Shown one piece after another: positions 44,788 to 54,066 of a stretch of DNA of 64,000 nt. Under the pieces are notes generated by a model. It did not search any database, was not told the origin of the DNA, and saw nothing but the letters and a program-made list of their open reading frames with translations. The position numbers and the translations under genes are program-made. The DNA lies in NCBI RefSeq assembly GCF_900109885.1, contig NZ_FOBS01000007.1, positions 62,001-126,000 of the forward strand, in the 5' to 3' direction. The DNA comes from Syntrophus gentianae (GTDB lineage: Bacteria; Desulfobacterota; Syntrophia; Syntrophales; Syntrophaceae). Each line of letters opens with the position of its first letter. Position 1 is the first letter of the stretch.

Positions 44788-46854
44788 TTAATCGTCATTC
44801 TCCGGAATTTGTTCCGCATTTTTCAGCCAGACCGTCGCTTCGCTGTCGCTGGGGGCCCTGTAATCCCCGCGGGGGGAAAGCGATCCGCCGGAACCGACCT
44901 TAGGGCTGTTGGGAATGCAGGAGCGCTTGTACTGACTCAACTTGAAAAATCGCAGCAGATAAACCTGAAGCCAATGCTTGATCTCGGCGATGGTGTATTG
45001 GTGCTGTTTCTCCTCCGGGATATCCGGCCACAAACCTTCCCTTTTATCCTTCCAGGTACAGTAAGCCAGAAAGGCGATCTTGGTCGGCAGATAACCAAAG
45101 CGCGTCGTATAAAAATTATTGAAATCCTGGAGTTCATAGGGACCGATGACCGATTCCGTCTTCTGGGCGGGCTGCTGGTCTTCTTCACCGGGAACGAGTT
45201 CCGGGCTGATTTCGGTTGCCAGGATGTCGAGAAGAACCTCCGAAGTTTCCCCGGAGAATTGTTTCGAGGAAGCCACCCAGCGGATAAGATGCTGAATCAG
45301 GGTTTTGGGGAGACTTGCGTTGACATTGTAGTGGGACATGTGGTCGCCGACGCCGTAGGTGCACCAGCCGAGGGCCAGCTCACTGAGGTCTCCCGTCCCG
45401 ATGACCAGGGCATTTCTCATATTGGCGATCCGGAAGAGGTGGGAGGTCCTTTCCCCCGCTTGAATGTTTTCAAAAGTAATGTCGTAAAGCCTTTCCCCTT
45501 CGGCAAAGGGGTGCTGGATGTCCTTGAGCATCTGCATGCAACTGGGGCGGATGTCAATTTCGTTGGCCTCCACCTCCAGGACTTTCATCAGCCGTAAGGA
45601 ATTCCGATAGGTTTTATCCGTCGTGGCAAAACCGGGCATGGTATAGGCCTTGATGCAGGATCGGGGAAATCCCAGCAGATCCATTGTTTTTGCGGCCACA
45701 ATAAGGGCGTGCGTCGAATCCAGCCCTCCGGAGATGCCGATCACCACATTTTTTATGCCTGCAGATTCAAGACGCTTCGCCAATCCCTGGACCTGGATGT
45801 TATAGGCCTCGTAGCAACGCTGATCCCGTGTGTTCGGGTCGGCCGGGATGTAGGGAAAGCGGGGATACTGCCTTTCCAGGAGGCGTCTGCCCTCCACAGG
45901 GGCGACTTCAAAGGCGATTCTGCGGAACCGGCAGAGGATATCCTTGTGGGCGCGGGCATTGTGACCGAAACTGGTCAAACGCATCCGATCCTGGGCCAGC
46001 CGGTCGAGATCGATATCGGCATGGACAATCTGAGGGGTTCGGGAGAAACGCTGCGATTCGGACAGAAGGTTGCCGTTTTCATGGATCATGGCATGTCCGT
46101 CCCAGGCGAGATCCGTAGTGGATTCCCCCGGGCCTGAAGCGGCGTATAGGTACGCAGAAACACACCGGGCGGATTGATTTGCGGCAAGGCTCTGGCGATA
46201 CTCGGCTTTCCCGATCGTAATGTTGGATGCCGACAGGTTCGCAATCACGGTTGCGCCCGCCATGGCCGCAAAACTGGACGGCGGAATGGGAACCCAGACG
46301 TCTTCGCAAATTTCAACGAAAAATTTGAAATCGGGAATATTTTTGACTTCAAAGACAAGATTAGCGCCGAAAGGGATGTCCTTCTGATCGCCCAGGTCAA
46401 TGGTTGCAGTGATGATCTGGTCGGCCGGGCTGAACTGTCTGAGCTCGTAGAATTCCCGGTAATTCGGGAGATAGGATTTAACGGCAATGCCGAGAATCCG
46501 GCCATGATAAAGAACGACCCCGCAATTGTAAAGGCGGCAGTCCACCCGGATGGGGGCGCCGACGACAAGAACCAGGTTCAAGGAGGCCGTTTCCCGGGCT
46601 ACCCGAAAGAGAGCGTCATAAACACTCTTCTGGAGGGTGTCCTGATGAAAGAGGTCTTCATTGGAGTAAGCCGACAGGTTCAGTTCCGGGAAGAGGGCGA
46701 AGATGGCCTTTCCCGCCGCCGCCTCCTTTGCCATCTGGATGGTTCTGTCCGCATTGAAATAGGTATCGGCAACACGGACCTCCGGGATGCAGATCGCAGC
46801 TCGAATGAAACCGTGGGAATACAGATTGAAGAAATCGAGAGGTCTTGAAAGCAT
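44788..46854 (-). CDS. nadE: Glutamine-dependent NAD+ synthetase
   Basis: 688 residues, the usual length of the two-domain enzyme. The nitrilase-type glutaminase (about 15-300) has Glu in [13 protein letters not shown], Lys in [13 protein letters not shown] and the nucleophile Cys in [10 protein letters not shown]. The synthetase domain has the P-loop [14 protein letters not shown] at about 365. It makes NAD+ from nicotinate adenine dinucleotide with Gln as nitrogen donor. The start at 46854 is placed near the folE2 stop; an upstream in-frame start would overlap that gene. folE2 ends 4 bases upstream, so they are one operon. Confidence 0.95.
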   Translation of the reverse strand: MLSRPLDFFNLYSHGFIRAAICIPEVRVADTYFNADRTIQMAKEAAAGKAIFALFPELNLSAYSNEDLFHQDTLQKSVYDALFRVARETASLNLVLVVGAPIRVDCRLYNCGVVLYHGRILGIAVKSYLPNYREFYELRQFSPADQIITATIDLGDQKDIPFGANLVFEVKNIPDFKFFVEICEDVWVPIPPSSFAAMAGATVIANLSASNITIGKAEYRQSLAANQSARCVSAYLYAASGPGESTTDLAWDGHAMIHENGNLLSESQRFSRTPQIVHADIDLDRLAQDRMRLTSFGHNARAHKDILCRFRRIAFEVAPVEGRRLLERQYPRFPYIPADPNTRDQRCYEAYNIQVQGLAKRLESAGIKNVVIGISGGLDSTHALIVAAKTMDLLGFPRSCIKAYTMPGFATTDKTYRNSLRLMKVLEVEANEIDIRPSCMQMLKDIQHPFAEGERLYDITFENIQAGERTSHLFRIANMRNALVIGTGDLSELALGWCTYGVGDHMSHYNVNASLPKTLIQHLIRWVASSKQFSGETSEVLLDILATEISPELVPGEEDQQPAQKTESVIGPYELQDFNNFYTTRFGYLPTKIAFLAYCTWKDKREGLWPDIPEEKQHQYTIAEIKHWLQVYLLRFFKLSQYKRSCIPNSPKVGSGGSLSPRGDYRAPSDSEATVWLKNAEQIPENDD

Positions 46855-46858
46855 AGGG

Positions 46859-47626
46859 TCACTCTTTCTCCACGTAGGCATAGGCGTTGTGATTGTGAAT
46901 GCTTTCGAAATTTTCCGCTTCGACGCTGTACCATGTCAGGTTGGAATTGCTGTTGAGCTGTTCCGCGATGTTCCGGACGACATCTTCCACGAACATGGGG
47001 TTCGAATAGCCCTGTTCCGTTACATATTTTTCATCCACGCGTTTGAGAAGCGAATAGACCTCTCCGCTGGCGGATGTTTCAACGAGCCGGATCAGGTCCT
47101 CCAGCCAGAAGAACTTCCGGAATCTCACTTTGACCGTGACAAAACTTCGCTGATTATGGGCGCCCATGCTGCTGATTTCCTTCGAGCAGGGGCATACGGT
47201 GGTTACGGGGACGACAATCCCGACGAGAAAATCTTTCTGGTGTTCGGCGTTGCAGCCGCTGAAAAGGCAACGGTATTCCATCAGGCTTTTCGCACCGGAT
47301 ACCGGGGCGGTCTTCTCGATGAAATAGGGGAACTCGATCTCCATATGCGCCGATTCCGCGTGCAGCTTTTCCCGGACTTTCTCCAGAATCGTATGAAAGG
47401 TGCGAAGGTTGATCTCCCCCCGAAATTCGTTGAGCACTTCGATGAAGCGGCTCATATGGGTCCCCTTGAAGGAATGAGGGAGATTGACGTACATGTTGAT
47501 GGAGGCGTTTACGGGTTGCGTGCCTGCTGTCTTATCCAGGACGATGATGGGATACTTGATCCCTTTGACACCAACCTTCTGAATGTTGATTTTTCTATGG
47601 TCCTTCTGACTTTGAATATCGATCAT
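46859..47626 (-). CDS. folE2: GTP cyclohydrolase FolE2 (type IB)
   Basis: 255 residues. Family sequence: [19 protein letters not shown], then the metal/catalytic Cys in [23 protein letters not shown] and the C-terminal SIHNHNAYA. FolE2 makes 7,8-dihydroneopterin triphosphate from GTP, the first step of folate and also of queuosine-type pathways, and replaces FolE in some anaerobes. It is translationally close to nadE (4 bases between them). Confidence 0.95.
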   Translation of the reverse strand: MIDIQSQKDHRKINIQKVGVKGIKYPIIVLDKTAGTQPVNASINMYVNLPHSFKGTHMSRFIEVLNEFRGEINLRTFHTILEKVREKLHAESAHMEIEFPYFIEKTAPVSGAKSLMEYRCLFSGCNAEHQKDFLVGIVVPVTTVCPCSKEISSMGAHNQRSFVTVKVRFRKFFWLEDLIRLVETSASGEVYSLLKRVDEKYVTEQGYSNPMFVEDVVRNIAEQLNSNSNLTWYSVEAENFESIHNHNAYAYVEKE

Positions 47627-47838
47627 GACAAATTTTCAAGGGGCTGGCCGTAATTGTCGCCCCATATGTATCCATCCTTTTGTTATTACTGATATTTGTA
47701 ATGGCATCCTCTGCTGCGATGAGAGGACCCAAAACCATAGACCAAAAGAGAAGATATTACAATGGAAAATCGATCAGAAAAAAGTAGGATACAGGAAAAA
47801 TCTCTATCACGAAATTTACGGAAAGACTCTCTTCAGAA

Positions 47839-48660
47839 CTAAGAGGGAAAGGCATTTCGAGCATTCCGGTCCCTGTTGCGTTGCAGGGTATGGGCCTGTT
47901 CGACCAGTTCCATGCTGATTTGCCAGTTCAGCTCGCAGAAGGTGCGGAACTTATTCAGATGCGGTCCTTCCTGCACAAGTTCCTTCTTTAAGGACGGAAC
48001 GCCGTGAGCTGACTGATATTCAGCTAGCGCCGTGATATAGTCATAACGCTTTTCCTTTGCAATGATGATCGGGGGAAAGCCGGCTTTCAGGCACGGTAAA
48101 TTGGAAACGAGACGGGCAATGCGACCGTTGCCATCCCAGAAGGGATGAATGCCGACGAATGATAAATGCAGCTTTGCATAGGCATTCAACACGTCCGGCC
48201 GTTCTTTTGAAGACTGATTTGCCGTATTCAGCATGTCGAGCCAGCACTCCATGAGCTTCGGCACTTCCCAGTGATTGGAATATTCAACCATGGTCTGCCT
48301 GCCGCCGACCGTTATGTTGGTGCTGTTATTCTCCCGTTTCCAGGCCCCTACAGGCTTGTAAAAGTCAAGAACATGCTCGCTTATCACAAGCCTGTGCAGG
48401 TCAAATAAATCATCGGCAGTGATCTCATCCTTCCGGACTAGATTATAGAGAACATCGACAGCACGGGCGTGGCTTTCAACCTCGCGGTGATCCTTGAGTG
48501 GCTTTCCGCCTATCGTCAAGCCCTCGCTTAGAACAAAAGCGGTTTCTCCAAGAGTAAGCGTGTTGCCCTCAATGGCTGTTGATGTGTGCGTCCACGACAC
48601 CCGGAGCTGTTCGAGAAGGTTCTTTTTAATATCGTCTGACAGTCCCTCAAGAAATTTCAT
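47839..48660 (-). CDS. Fic family protein (AMP transferase) with N-terminal inhibitory motif
   Basis: 273 residues. The Fic active-site motif HPFWDGNGRIARL (about residues 170-182) has all the conserved positions (His, Phe, Asp, Asn-Gly-Arg, Arg). The inhibitory motif [S/T]xxxE[G/N] is seen near the start as S27-TAI-E31-G32, so activity is self-inhibited as in class II Fic proteins. Fic enzymes transfer AMP to Thr or Tyr of target proteins. No HTH domain is fused. It is in the accessory stretch with DUF2235 and a toxin-antitoxin locus; it could itself be a FicT-like toxin, but no FicA gene is beside it. Confidence 0.92.
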   Translation of the reverse strand: MKFLEGLSDDIKKNLLEQLRVSWTHTSTAIEGNTLTLGETAFVLSEGLTIGGKPLKDHREVESHARAVDVLYNLVRKDEITADDLFDLHRLVISEHVLDFYKPVGAWKRENNSTNITVGGRQTMVEYSNHWEVPKLMECWLDMLNTANQSSKERPDVLNAYAKLHLSFVGIHPFWDGNGRIARLVSNLPCLKAGFPPIIIAKEKRYDYITALAEYQSAHGVPSLKKELVQEGPHLNKFRTFCELNWQISMELVEQAHTLQRNRDRNARNAFPS

Positions 48661-48864
48661 CTTCGATCTTCAATCTTCTTTGATAAAACATGGCCCAATT
48701 TAAACATAAAACAGGAAGAAAAGGCACCATGAAAAAAATCATATTCACTCCTGCAGGCATCAAGGAGCTGTATCTGATGTCGTTCGCAAAATATAGATGT
48801 CGCAATTGAGAGGAAACTCAGCATAGGAATTTCCGGGCGGAACTGCATCCCGACTTGTAATGCG

Positions 48865-50004
48865 TTACGAGGCAGTGTCCGTCTTGGCATAGCCAGGGTT
48901 TTTCGGTGAATAGCCGATGATTTTTTTGACAACAGGGCTGAGGCTCTCATTGCCGAATGTCGTTTTGCCAATTTCCCGGAAGTGTCGATCTTTGATCCTC
49001 CGGTAAACGCCGCCGAGGAATTCATTATAGGAATCGGTCGGGGTAAATGTTGCAAGTTTAGTTTCATCAACCGGTTGTAGTGCCGGTATGTCAAGTCCTT
49101 TGCCATTCAGTCTGGCTTTTTCCTGCATCCATGCCAGGGTCGCATCGGATAGAGGATGCTCAAGGGCTTCGTAGCCACCTCCTACATCCGCATGCGCGCC
49201 AACAAACCAGACCTGTTCTATTGTCTGATTGACTTTCTGTCTAGGATTCCAAAGAGTTACATCGTAGTTCTCGCGATGCTCGTCAATGGCGACGGCGTGA
49301 TAGGCGTATTCAACGATACCGCTCAATTCCTGGTCATGGAATTTGTACTGCTCAGCGTTAAACGACTCAAAAAGTTTAAAGGGGATCCCAAGTGCACCCA
49401 CCGTATCCCATAGCCCAAGAAGTTTAATTCTGACGTCTTTGTGGGCATAGGAATCACGGAACATAATGGCGAAATCCGTATCAGCGCTTCCATCTCGGTT
49501 ACGATAGAGTTGGTAAGCGTCCATAATATGGGGAATATCATCCGGCTTTAACTTCATGAAGTCAGATGTAGACGGTTTGCGCCAATAGTTGTATTTCGGG
49601 TCTTCAGCCTTCAGGATTTGTGCCTTATCCAATAGCCCGGAGTTACGGATAAGACCGACCAGGCTCCTTGCGGTATACGCGCCTCGACTGAAACCGAAGA
49701 TATAAATTTCATCGCCTTGTGCATATTGATCAATCAGAAATTTGTATCCTTGGCGAATATTGAGCGATAATCCATAGCCAAAAGCCCCGCCACGGATATG
49801 TTCATACCACTTTGTGCCTACCCCCGAGTCATACCATTTGACCGTGTCACCGTCTTTTGCAGAAGTAACCTTGCCCAACTTCGTTTTAATGCCCTTGATT
49901 GAGTTATAAAGACGTGCAACATTGGTGTTGCTTTCCTTCCCGTCACTCTTTTCGTCCGGTTTGTTCCAAGTACCGTCAAAACAGACCACCAGCTTTTTAC
50001 CCAT
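48865..50004 (-). CDS. DUF2235 alpha/beta-hydrolase domain protein
   Basis: 379 residues. It starts MGKKLVVCFDGTWNKPDEKSD, the DUF2235 signature, and has the nucleophile motif FGFSRGAYTARSL at about 105-117, and HADVGGGY with Asp-like partner. This is the fold of Tle1-type phospholipase effectors of type VI secretion. No T6SS genes, VgrG or immunity gene are in the window, so it may be a stand-alone enzyme. There is no signal peptide. The start is preceded by GGAGG. Confidence 0.85.
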   Translation of the reverse strand: MGKKLVVCFDGTWNKPDEKSDGKESNTNVARLYNSIKGIKTKLGKVTSAKDGDTVKWYDSGVGTKWYEHIRGGAFGYGLSLNIRQGYKFLIDQYAQGDEIYIFGFSRGAYTARSLVGLIRNSGLLDKAQILKAEDPKYNYWRKPSTSDFMKLKPDDIPHIMDAYQLYRNRDGSADTDFAIMFRDSYAHKDVRIKLLGLWDTVGALGIPFKLFESFNAEQYKFHDQELSGIVEYAYHAVAIDEHRENYDVTLWNPRQKVNQTIEQVWFVGAHADVGGGYEALEHPLSDATLAWMQEKARLNGKGLDIPALQPVDETKLATFTPTDSYNEFLGGVYRRIKDRHFREIGKTTFGNESLSPVVKKIIGYSPKNPGYAKTDTAS

Positions 50005-50091
50005 ATCGACCTCCTGTTAACGAATGTCGTTCTGTTCCAACTTGCATTAAGGGCGCGCGAAGCATCCGTTGTTATCCGATCTTTTCTCCTA

Positions 50092-50372
50092 CTACCGGTT
50101 CTTTAAATATTGTTTCAGGTCGCGGTAGTAGTTCTGTGAGGCCCAATCATCACCAGTTCCAAATTATCACCAACCTTCCGATAGGCAAGCAGGTGCAGGG
50201 TTGTTTTGAGCTTGAATTTATGAACGAATACGCCTTTCAGGTCACCTTTCTTTTCTTCCCCGATAGCCGGATTTTCGGTTATACTTTTCACTTCTTGATC
50301 CAGAGCTTCCTTTTCGGACTTCGACATCTGCTTTACTTTCTTCTCAAAGGACCTGGATTGGTAGATTTTCAT
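50092..50372 (-). pseudogene. RelE/ParE-type toxin with C-terminal frameshift
   Basis: The frame from 50372 gives MKIYQSRSFEKKVKQMSKSE and continues as a RelE-like protein (LKGVFVHKFKL, LLAYRKVGDNLELVMIGPH) but then reads RTTTAT and stops at 50115. In another frame the same DNA gives NYYRDLKQYLKNR and a stop at 50092-50094, the usual family end after GPH. One base seems to be missing between them. The antitoxin gene lies 6 bases upstream. The last 14 residues of such toxins include active-site positions, so the truncated protein may be weak or inactive. Confidence 0.75.
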
Positions 50373-50378
50373 TGCGGC

Positions 50379-50597
50379 CTATCCAAACTTGTATTCTGTC
50401 TTCTCATTCTCATCCAACTCATCCAGTCCAAGCAGGATCTCCTTTATCAGTGAGTATGGCAGATCAGGGTTCTCCTCAGCGCACTTGCCCAAGCGTGCCC
50501 AATGCTCTATTTGGCCAGCCAAAGATCTATGGTCGATCCGCCCAAATCTTCTTGCTTCCTCTACAAGTTTTTCAGATATTCTCACCGCTGTAGCCAT
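50379..50597 (-). CDS. ParD-like antitoxin
   Basis: 72 residues, first gene of the pair. The start ATAVRISEKLVEEARRFGRI, then SLAGQIEHWARLGK, matches the ParD-like antitoxin family with a ribbon-helix-helix domain. The C-terminal half, rich in Glu, Leu and Asp, would wrap the toxin. It is intact, whereas the toxin after it is frameshifted at its end. Such antitoxins repress their own promoter. Confidence 0.8.
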   Translation of the reverse strand: MATAVRISEKLVEEARRFGRIDHRSLAGQIEHWARLGKCAEENPDLPYSLIKEILLGLDELDENEKTEYKFG

Positions 50598-50936
50598 GCT
50601 CTTCCCTCCAAAAGTCTATGTTGCAATATGCGATCAATATATCTCACTATGCGACATACTGCAACCGTACTCCTTGATTTACGTCTTCTTTGGAGGATAA
50701 TGCCGGTCACCTGAGTGGCGGACAGGCTAAAATAAATCCGTCCCCTTTTTGTCCCAGAAAAATATATCCTGCCTGCGATTTCCACGCTGTGTTATATGAT
50801 GGGGATAATGCTCTGCAACGACTCTCGCAATACGTGACATACTTTGTTTCTATATCTTTCAACGCCTTCCGTTAATCAATAACTGGTATGGTGTCACCTG
50901 TATTTCCACCTGTATTTCCCCTCCTCTTTTTTCCCT
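50598..50936. other. Intergenic region in the accessory stretch
   Basis: About 340 bases without recognisable genes. Two direct copies of CACCTGTATTTCC occur near 50898-50930, and AAATCCGTCCCC near 50746 resembles REP-type sequence; neither is a clear element. Confidence 0.35.
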
Positions 50937-51851
50937 CTATTCGTCCCACGGAGAGAATACGTCAGCAGCTACAGCTAGAATAACTTCATGTGGCTTCTCA
51001 GATAGGATAAGCCTATTAGGAACGAAATAGCACTGGAGTTCAAAATCAATCCCGTTCGATTCGGGTGACCTCCCCATAAACATGATTCCATGGATGGTTT
51101 TCCTCAACCGTTCAAATCTATTCATGACGTCCTGAAACCTAGGTCGGCCATCGGGAGCTGAAATCTGAAAAAGGCCGAAGACATCACGCCGGCAATGAGG
51201 AGGCACGGATTCGTCACCGTAGCAGGCAAGGATGCAGTCATACTTGTCAATCATGCCGAGAATCGATTGAGAGACGTCGACCACGAGAACGTTGTAGTTG
51301 GGGGGCTCTGCCCTGAAAAATTTGACGGGCTCGCCCCGTCGATCTTGAACCTTCGCCAGTAAAACTTGTTGGAGCCTTACGACCTCGTGTTGCTCATCTG
51401 ATCCGTCCAGAATCGTCCCAAAATAGTCTGATGTTCGGAGCTGTTCTGAAAATAGCTGTGTAATTGCTTCTTGTTGCTGAAGGAGCCGCAATTCGTAATA
51501 GATATGCATCTCCTGAGTTGGGGTATACAGAAAATCGACAGTTGTCCTACCGGCCCGTTGCTGGGCCACTTCATAAAGCAAATGCCTTTGTTGCCTTTCA
51601 AAATGCCAGCAAAATACGGCCTCAAAAAGTGAGGCGTGAAGATTGGACTTATCATTGCAAGCAAACAGATCGCTGAGCAGCCGCCCGAAATCTCCATTGT
51701 TTGCTAGGAATTCCAGCTTGGAAATCATAGGCACAAGTCGGGCGTCCGAGGCTTCCACCTCATATCCTGAAGCTTTCATTGCGCTGGCTAGCCGCTCAGC
51801 TAAGGTTGACAATCTCCTTCCTACAACGTCTTCTTCTCGTCTTTTACGCAT
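50937..51851 (-). CDS. Unrecognised 304-residue protein
   Basis: 304 residues with an intact frame and no signal peptide or membrane segment. Lys/Arg-rich N-terminus (MRKRREEDVVGRRL) and alpha-helical first half (Leu/Ala-rich), then TTVDFLYTPTQEMHIYYELR, which loosely recalls a PD-(D/E)xK nuclease core but without a clear Lys, so I do not name it. The second half ends FVPNRLILSEKPHEVILAVA. I do not recognise a family. Neighbours are a toxin-antitoxin locus and a long inverted repeat. Confidence 0.55.
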   Translation of the reverse strand: MRKRREEDVVGRRLSTLAERLASAMKASGYEVEASDARLVPMISKLEFLANNGDFGRLLSDLFACNDKSNLHASLFEAVFCWHFERQQRHLLYEVAQQRAGRTTVDFLYTPTQEMHIYYELRLLQQQEAITQLFSEQLRTSDYFGTILDGSDEQHEVVRLQQVLLAKVQDRRGEPVKFFRAEPPNYNVLVVDVSQSILGMIDKYDCILACYGDESVPPHCRRDVFGLFQISAPDGRPRFQDVMNRFERLRKTIHGIMFMGRSPESNGIDFELQCYFVPNRLILSEKPHEVILAVAADVFSPWDE

Positions 51852-51917
51852 AAGTAATTCTATAGAATTGGATAACTCTACAAACGACAGATATGAGGAA
51901 AGAAAAGGAACTTTCCC

Positions 51918-51964
51918 TGGATCAAGCAGCTATGGGCAGGATATGCCCATAGCTGCTTGATCCA
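51918..51964. repeat. Perfect 21-bp inverted repeat
   Basis: The arms 51918-51938 and 51944-51964 are exact complements with a 5-base loop GGATA. It lies after the DUF35 gene on the minus strand and before the start of the 304-residue gene. There is no T run of terminator type. Confidence 0.7.
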
Positions 51965-52014
51965 TTTTATAAATCATGGGTGGGGATAAATCAAATTCTG
52001 ATTTGATGACGGGA

Positions 52015-52512
52015 CTATCTGGCGACCGGTTCAAAGGCGAAAAAGACCCGTTCGGACTGGATGGTTCCCTTTTTACCTTTTTCGATGGGATGAGAAGGCA
52101 CCTCAAAAACGACGAGACGCAGTTCATCCCCTTCCTTGAGCTGACCGGCCGGGCAATTCACTACTCGGATCAGCAGCCTTCTTACCGGGCTATCCTTCCC
52201 CAGGTCGATGGTGGCATGAATCAGGGGGGCGGAAAAGCCCAAGGGGACGCCCTTCAACGTTTCCGAAAAGACCACGACTTTGCCTTTTTCGGGCAGTTCA
52301 ATGTATTCGAGATCTTCGCTGTAACATTCCGGGCAGATGACCCTGGGGGGATAAGAGACTGCATCGCAGGCTTTGCAACGGGTGGTCGTCAGCTTCCCCG
52401 CTTTCAGATTTTCATAGAAGGGGTGAACTCGATTAAACTCTTTGGCCTGCACCGGCCACATATCCATGGTGACGGGGTATAAATCTTCAAGAACAGGAAT
52501 TGCGGATGACAT
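52015..52512 (-). CDS. DUF35 Zn-ribbon/OB-fold acyl-CoA-associated protein
   Basis: 165 residues. The rubredoxin-like ribbon CKAC..CPEC (TTRCKACDAVSYPPRVICPECYS) precedes an OB-fold half (GKVVVFSETLKGVPLGFSAPL). DUF35 proteins usually pair with thiolase-like enzymes and form hetero-complexes, binding acyl-CoA. The thiolase gene lies upstream with 10 bases between. They are one unit. Confidence 0.88.
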   Translation of the reverse strand: MSSAIPVLEDLYPVTMDMWPVQAKEFNRVHPFYENLKAGKLTTTRCKACDAVSYPPRVICPECYSEDLEYIELPEKGKVVVFSETLKGVPLGFSAPLIHATIDLGKDSPVRRLLIRVVNCPAGQLKEGDELRLVVFEVPSHPIEKGKKGTIQSERVFFAFEPVAR

Positions 52513-52522
52513 AAACTCCTCC

Positions 52523-53710
52523 TTAGTTTGCAGGCTCTCTGCCGTAGATGATGACGGTTTGTTCCGAATTCAGGCCGCTGAGGTTATGGGTCAGACCGAA
52601 GCAGGCATCCTGAACCTGATGGCGGGCGGTACCCTGAAGCTGCCTCATGATCTCCGTCCCCTGCCGAATGCCCGTGCCCCCGAAGGGATGGCCGACGGCA
52701 AGGAGGCCGCCATCCGTGTTGATCGGTATCCTGCTGCCTATCCGGTTCTGGCCCGAACAGACGAAAGCGCCCCCTTCTCCCTTTCTGCAGAAACCCAGTT
52801 CCTCGACTTCGATGATCTGAGAAATCGAGAAGCAGTCATGAACCTGAGCGACGTCAATCTGATCCGGGGTCAGTTTGGCCATTTTGAAGGCCTTTTCCGC
52901 CGCGCTTCGCAGAGCGGGCCAATCAGCCATGTGCTGGCCGCCGTGGTTTGCGGAAACACTGTGTTGAGAAGCCTGGGCGCAGCCTCGAAGATAGACCAGC
53001 GGTTTGTCGGTCAGCTCCTTCGCCTTGTCTTCACTGGCAACAATGCAGGCGGCAGCGCCGTCCGTGATGGGGCAGCAGTCGTAAAGGGTGAGGGGAGGCA
53101 CGACAGAGGGGGCGTTCATCGCCTCTTCCAGAGTGAGCACTTTCTGCATCTGTGCCTTGGGGTTGTCATGACCGAAAAAATAATTGGCAACGGAGACCCG
53201 GGCCAGTTGTTCCTTGGTGGTGCCGTAATGCCTCATGTGCTCCTTGGCGATCATGGCGAAATAGGGGGGAGGAAGGCCAAGGCCGTGAGGGGCATCCCAG
53301 TCGTGATCGATGGAGGCCAGTTCGCTGTAAAAAACCTCCCATTTTTGCGGGGTGAAGAGCTTTTCCCCACCGGCCACCAGAACGATCTCCGCATTGCCGG
53401 ATTCCACGAGGGCTTTTGCCAGTAGAATCGCCGTGCTTCCCCCTGCGCAGAGGACGTCGACTCTTGCACAGACAGAAGTCGGCTGCAATCCGCAGCGCTC
53501 CGCAATAACGGGAGCCAGATTGACTTGAAAAGAACATCTTCCCGAATACGCCGAGGAGACAAGAAATCCGTCGATTGCCTTTGGTTTTAATCCTGGGATG
53601 AAATCGAGGCAGTCTTTTGCCGCCTCCTGGAACAAATCCACGAGAGAGGCTTCTCTCATGCCCCATCGGGACATTCCCCCTGCAAGAATACATGCATTTC
53701 TGTTGACCAT
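52523..53710 (-). CDS. Thiolase family protein (SCP-x type acetyl-CoA acetyltransferase)
   Basis: 395 residues from ATG 53710 (GGAG upstream); an in-frame extension to 53764 is rejected for lack of a site. Active-site Cys in VDVLCAGGSTA, HDCFSISQ and GHPFGGTG with His/Cys near the C-terminus are thiolase motifs. This subgroup, typical in archaea and Syntrophus, works with DUF35 partners. It could condense acyl-CoAs or cleave 3-ketoacyl-CoA; the direction is not visible. Confidence 0.88.
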   Translation of the reverse strand: MVNRNACILAGGMSRWGMREASLVDLFQEAAKDCLDFIPGLKPKAIDGFLVSSAYSGRCSFQVNLAPVIAERCGLQPTSVCARVDVLCAGGSTAILLAKALVESGNAEIVLVAGGEKLFTPQKWEVFYSELASIDHDWDAPHGLGLPPPYFAMIAKEHMRHYGTTKEQLARVSVANYFFGHDNPKAQMQKVLTLEEAMNAPSVVPPLTLYDCCPITDGAAACIVASEDKAKELTDKPLVYLRGCAQASQHSVSANHGGQHMADWPALRSAAEKAFKMAKLTPDQIDVAQVHDCFSISQIIEVEELGFCRKGEGGAFVCSGQNRIGSRIPINTDGGLLAVGHPFGGTGIRQGTEIMRQLQGTARHQVQDACFGLTHNLSGLNSEQTVIIYGREPAN

Positions 53711-54066
53711 ACCGTAATACTCCTTTCCACATGAATAGTCGCTTGAACCTGAAATGAGATACAATAGAAATAAAAAAAGCCGCGGGTTTGAAAGTGCCCG
53801 CGGCTTCTAAGTTGGTATCAAGGTACCGATCAGCTCAAGGGCGTATGTCTCCCCTTAAAGCTAAAGCTAAAAAAGCTGAAAAAGACGAAAGCTGATGCGG
53901 AAAACAAATTTTGCATAATATCCTCGTTAAAAAATTTACGCCCCTATATCCGTTTTCAGCAGCCCTGTCAAGAAGAAGCTCGAAAATATCCTCTGTTATG
54001 GCCGCCACTCAACATGCCTCTGCCACGGCATCGCCTCAGTCCATCATGGCGGCTTCCCCCTCTCAG
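53711..54066. other. Intergenic region before thiolase gene
   Basis: About 355 bases containing the terminator for the oxidase operon at 53772-53805 and an imperfect A-rich repeat near 53858-53895 (AAAGCTAAAGCTAAAAAAGCTGA); no gene recognised. Confidence 0.45.
53772..53805 (-). terminator. Minus-strand intrinsic terminator
   Basis: On the minus strand AGCCGCGGG, a 10-base loop, CCCGCGGCT and a run of T from 53778 down to 53772. It closes the FAD-oxidase transcript. Confidence 0.85.
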
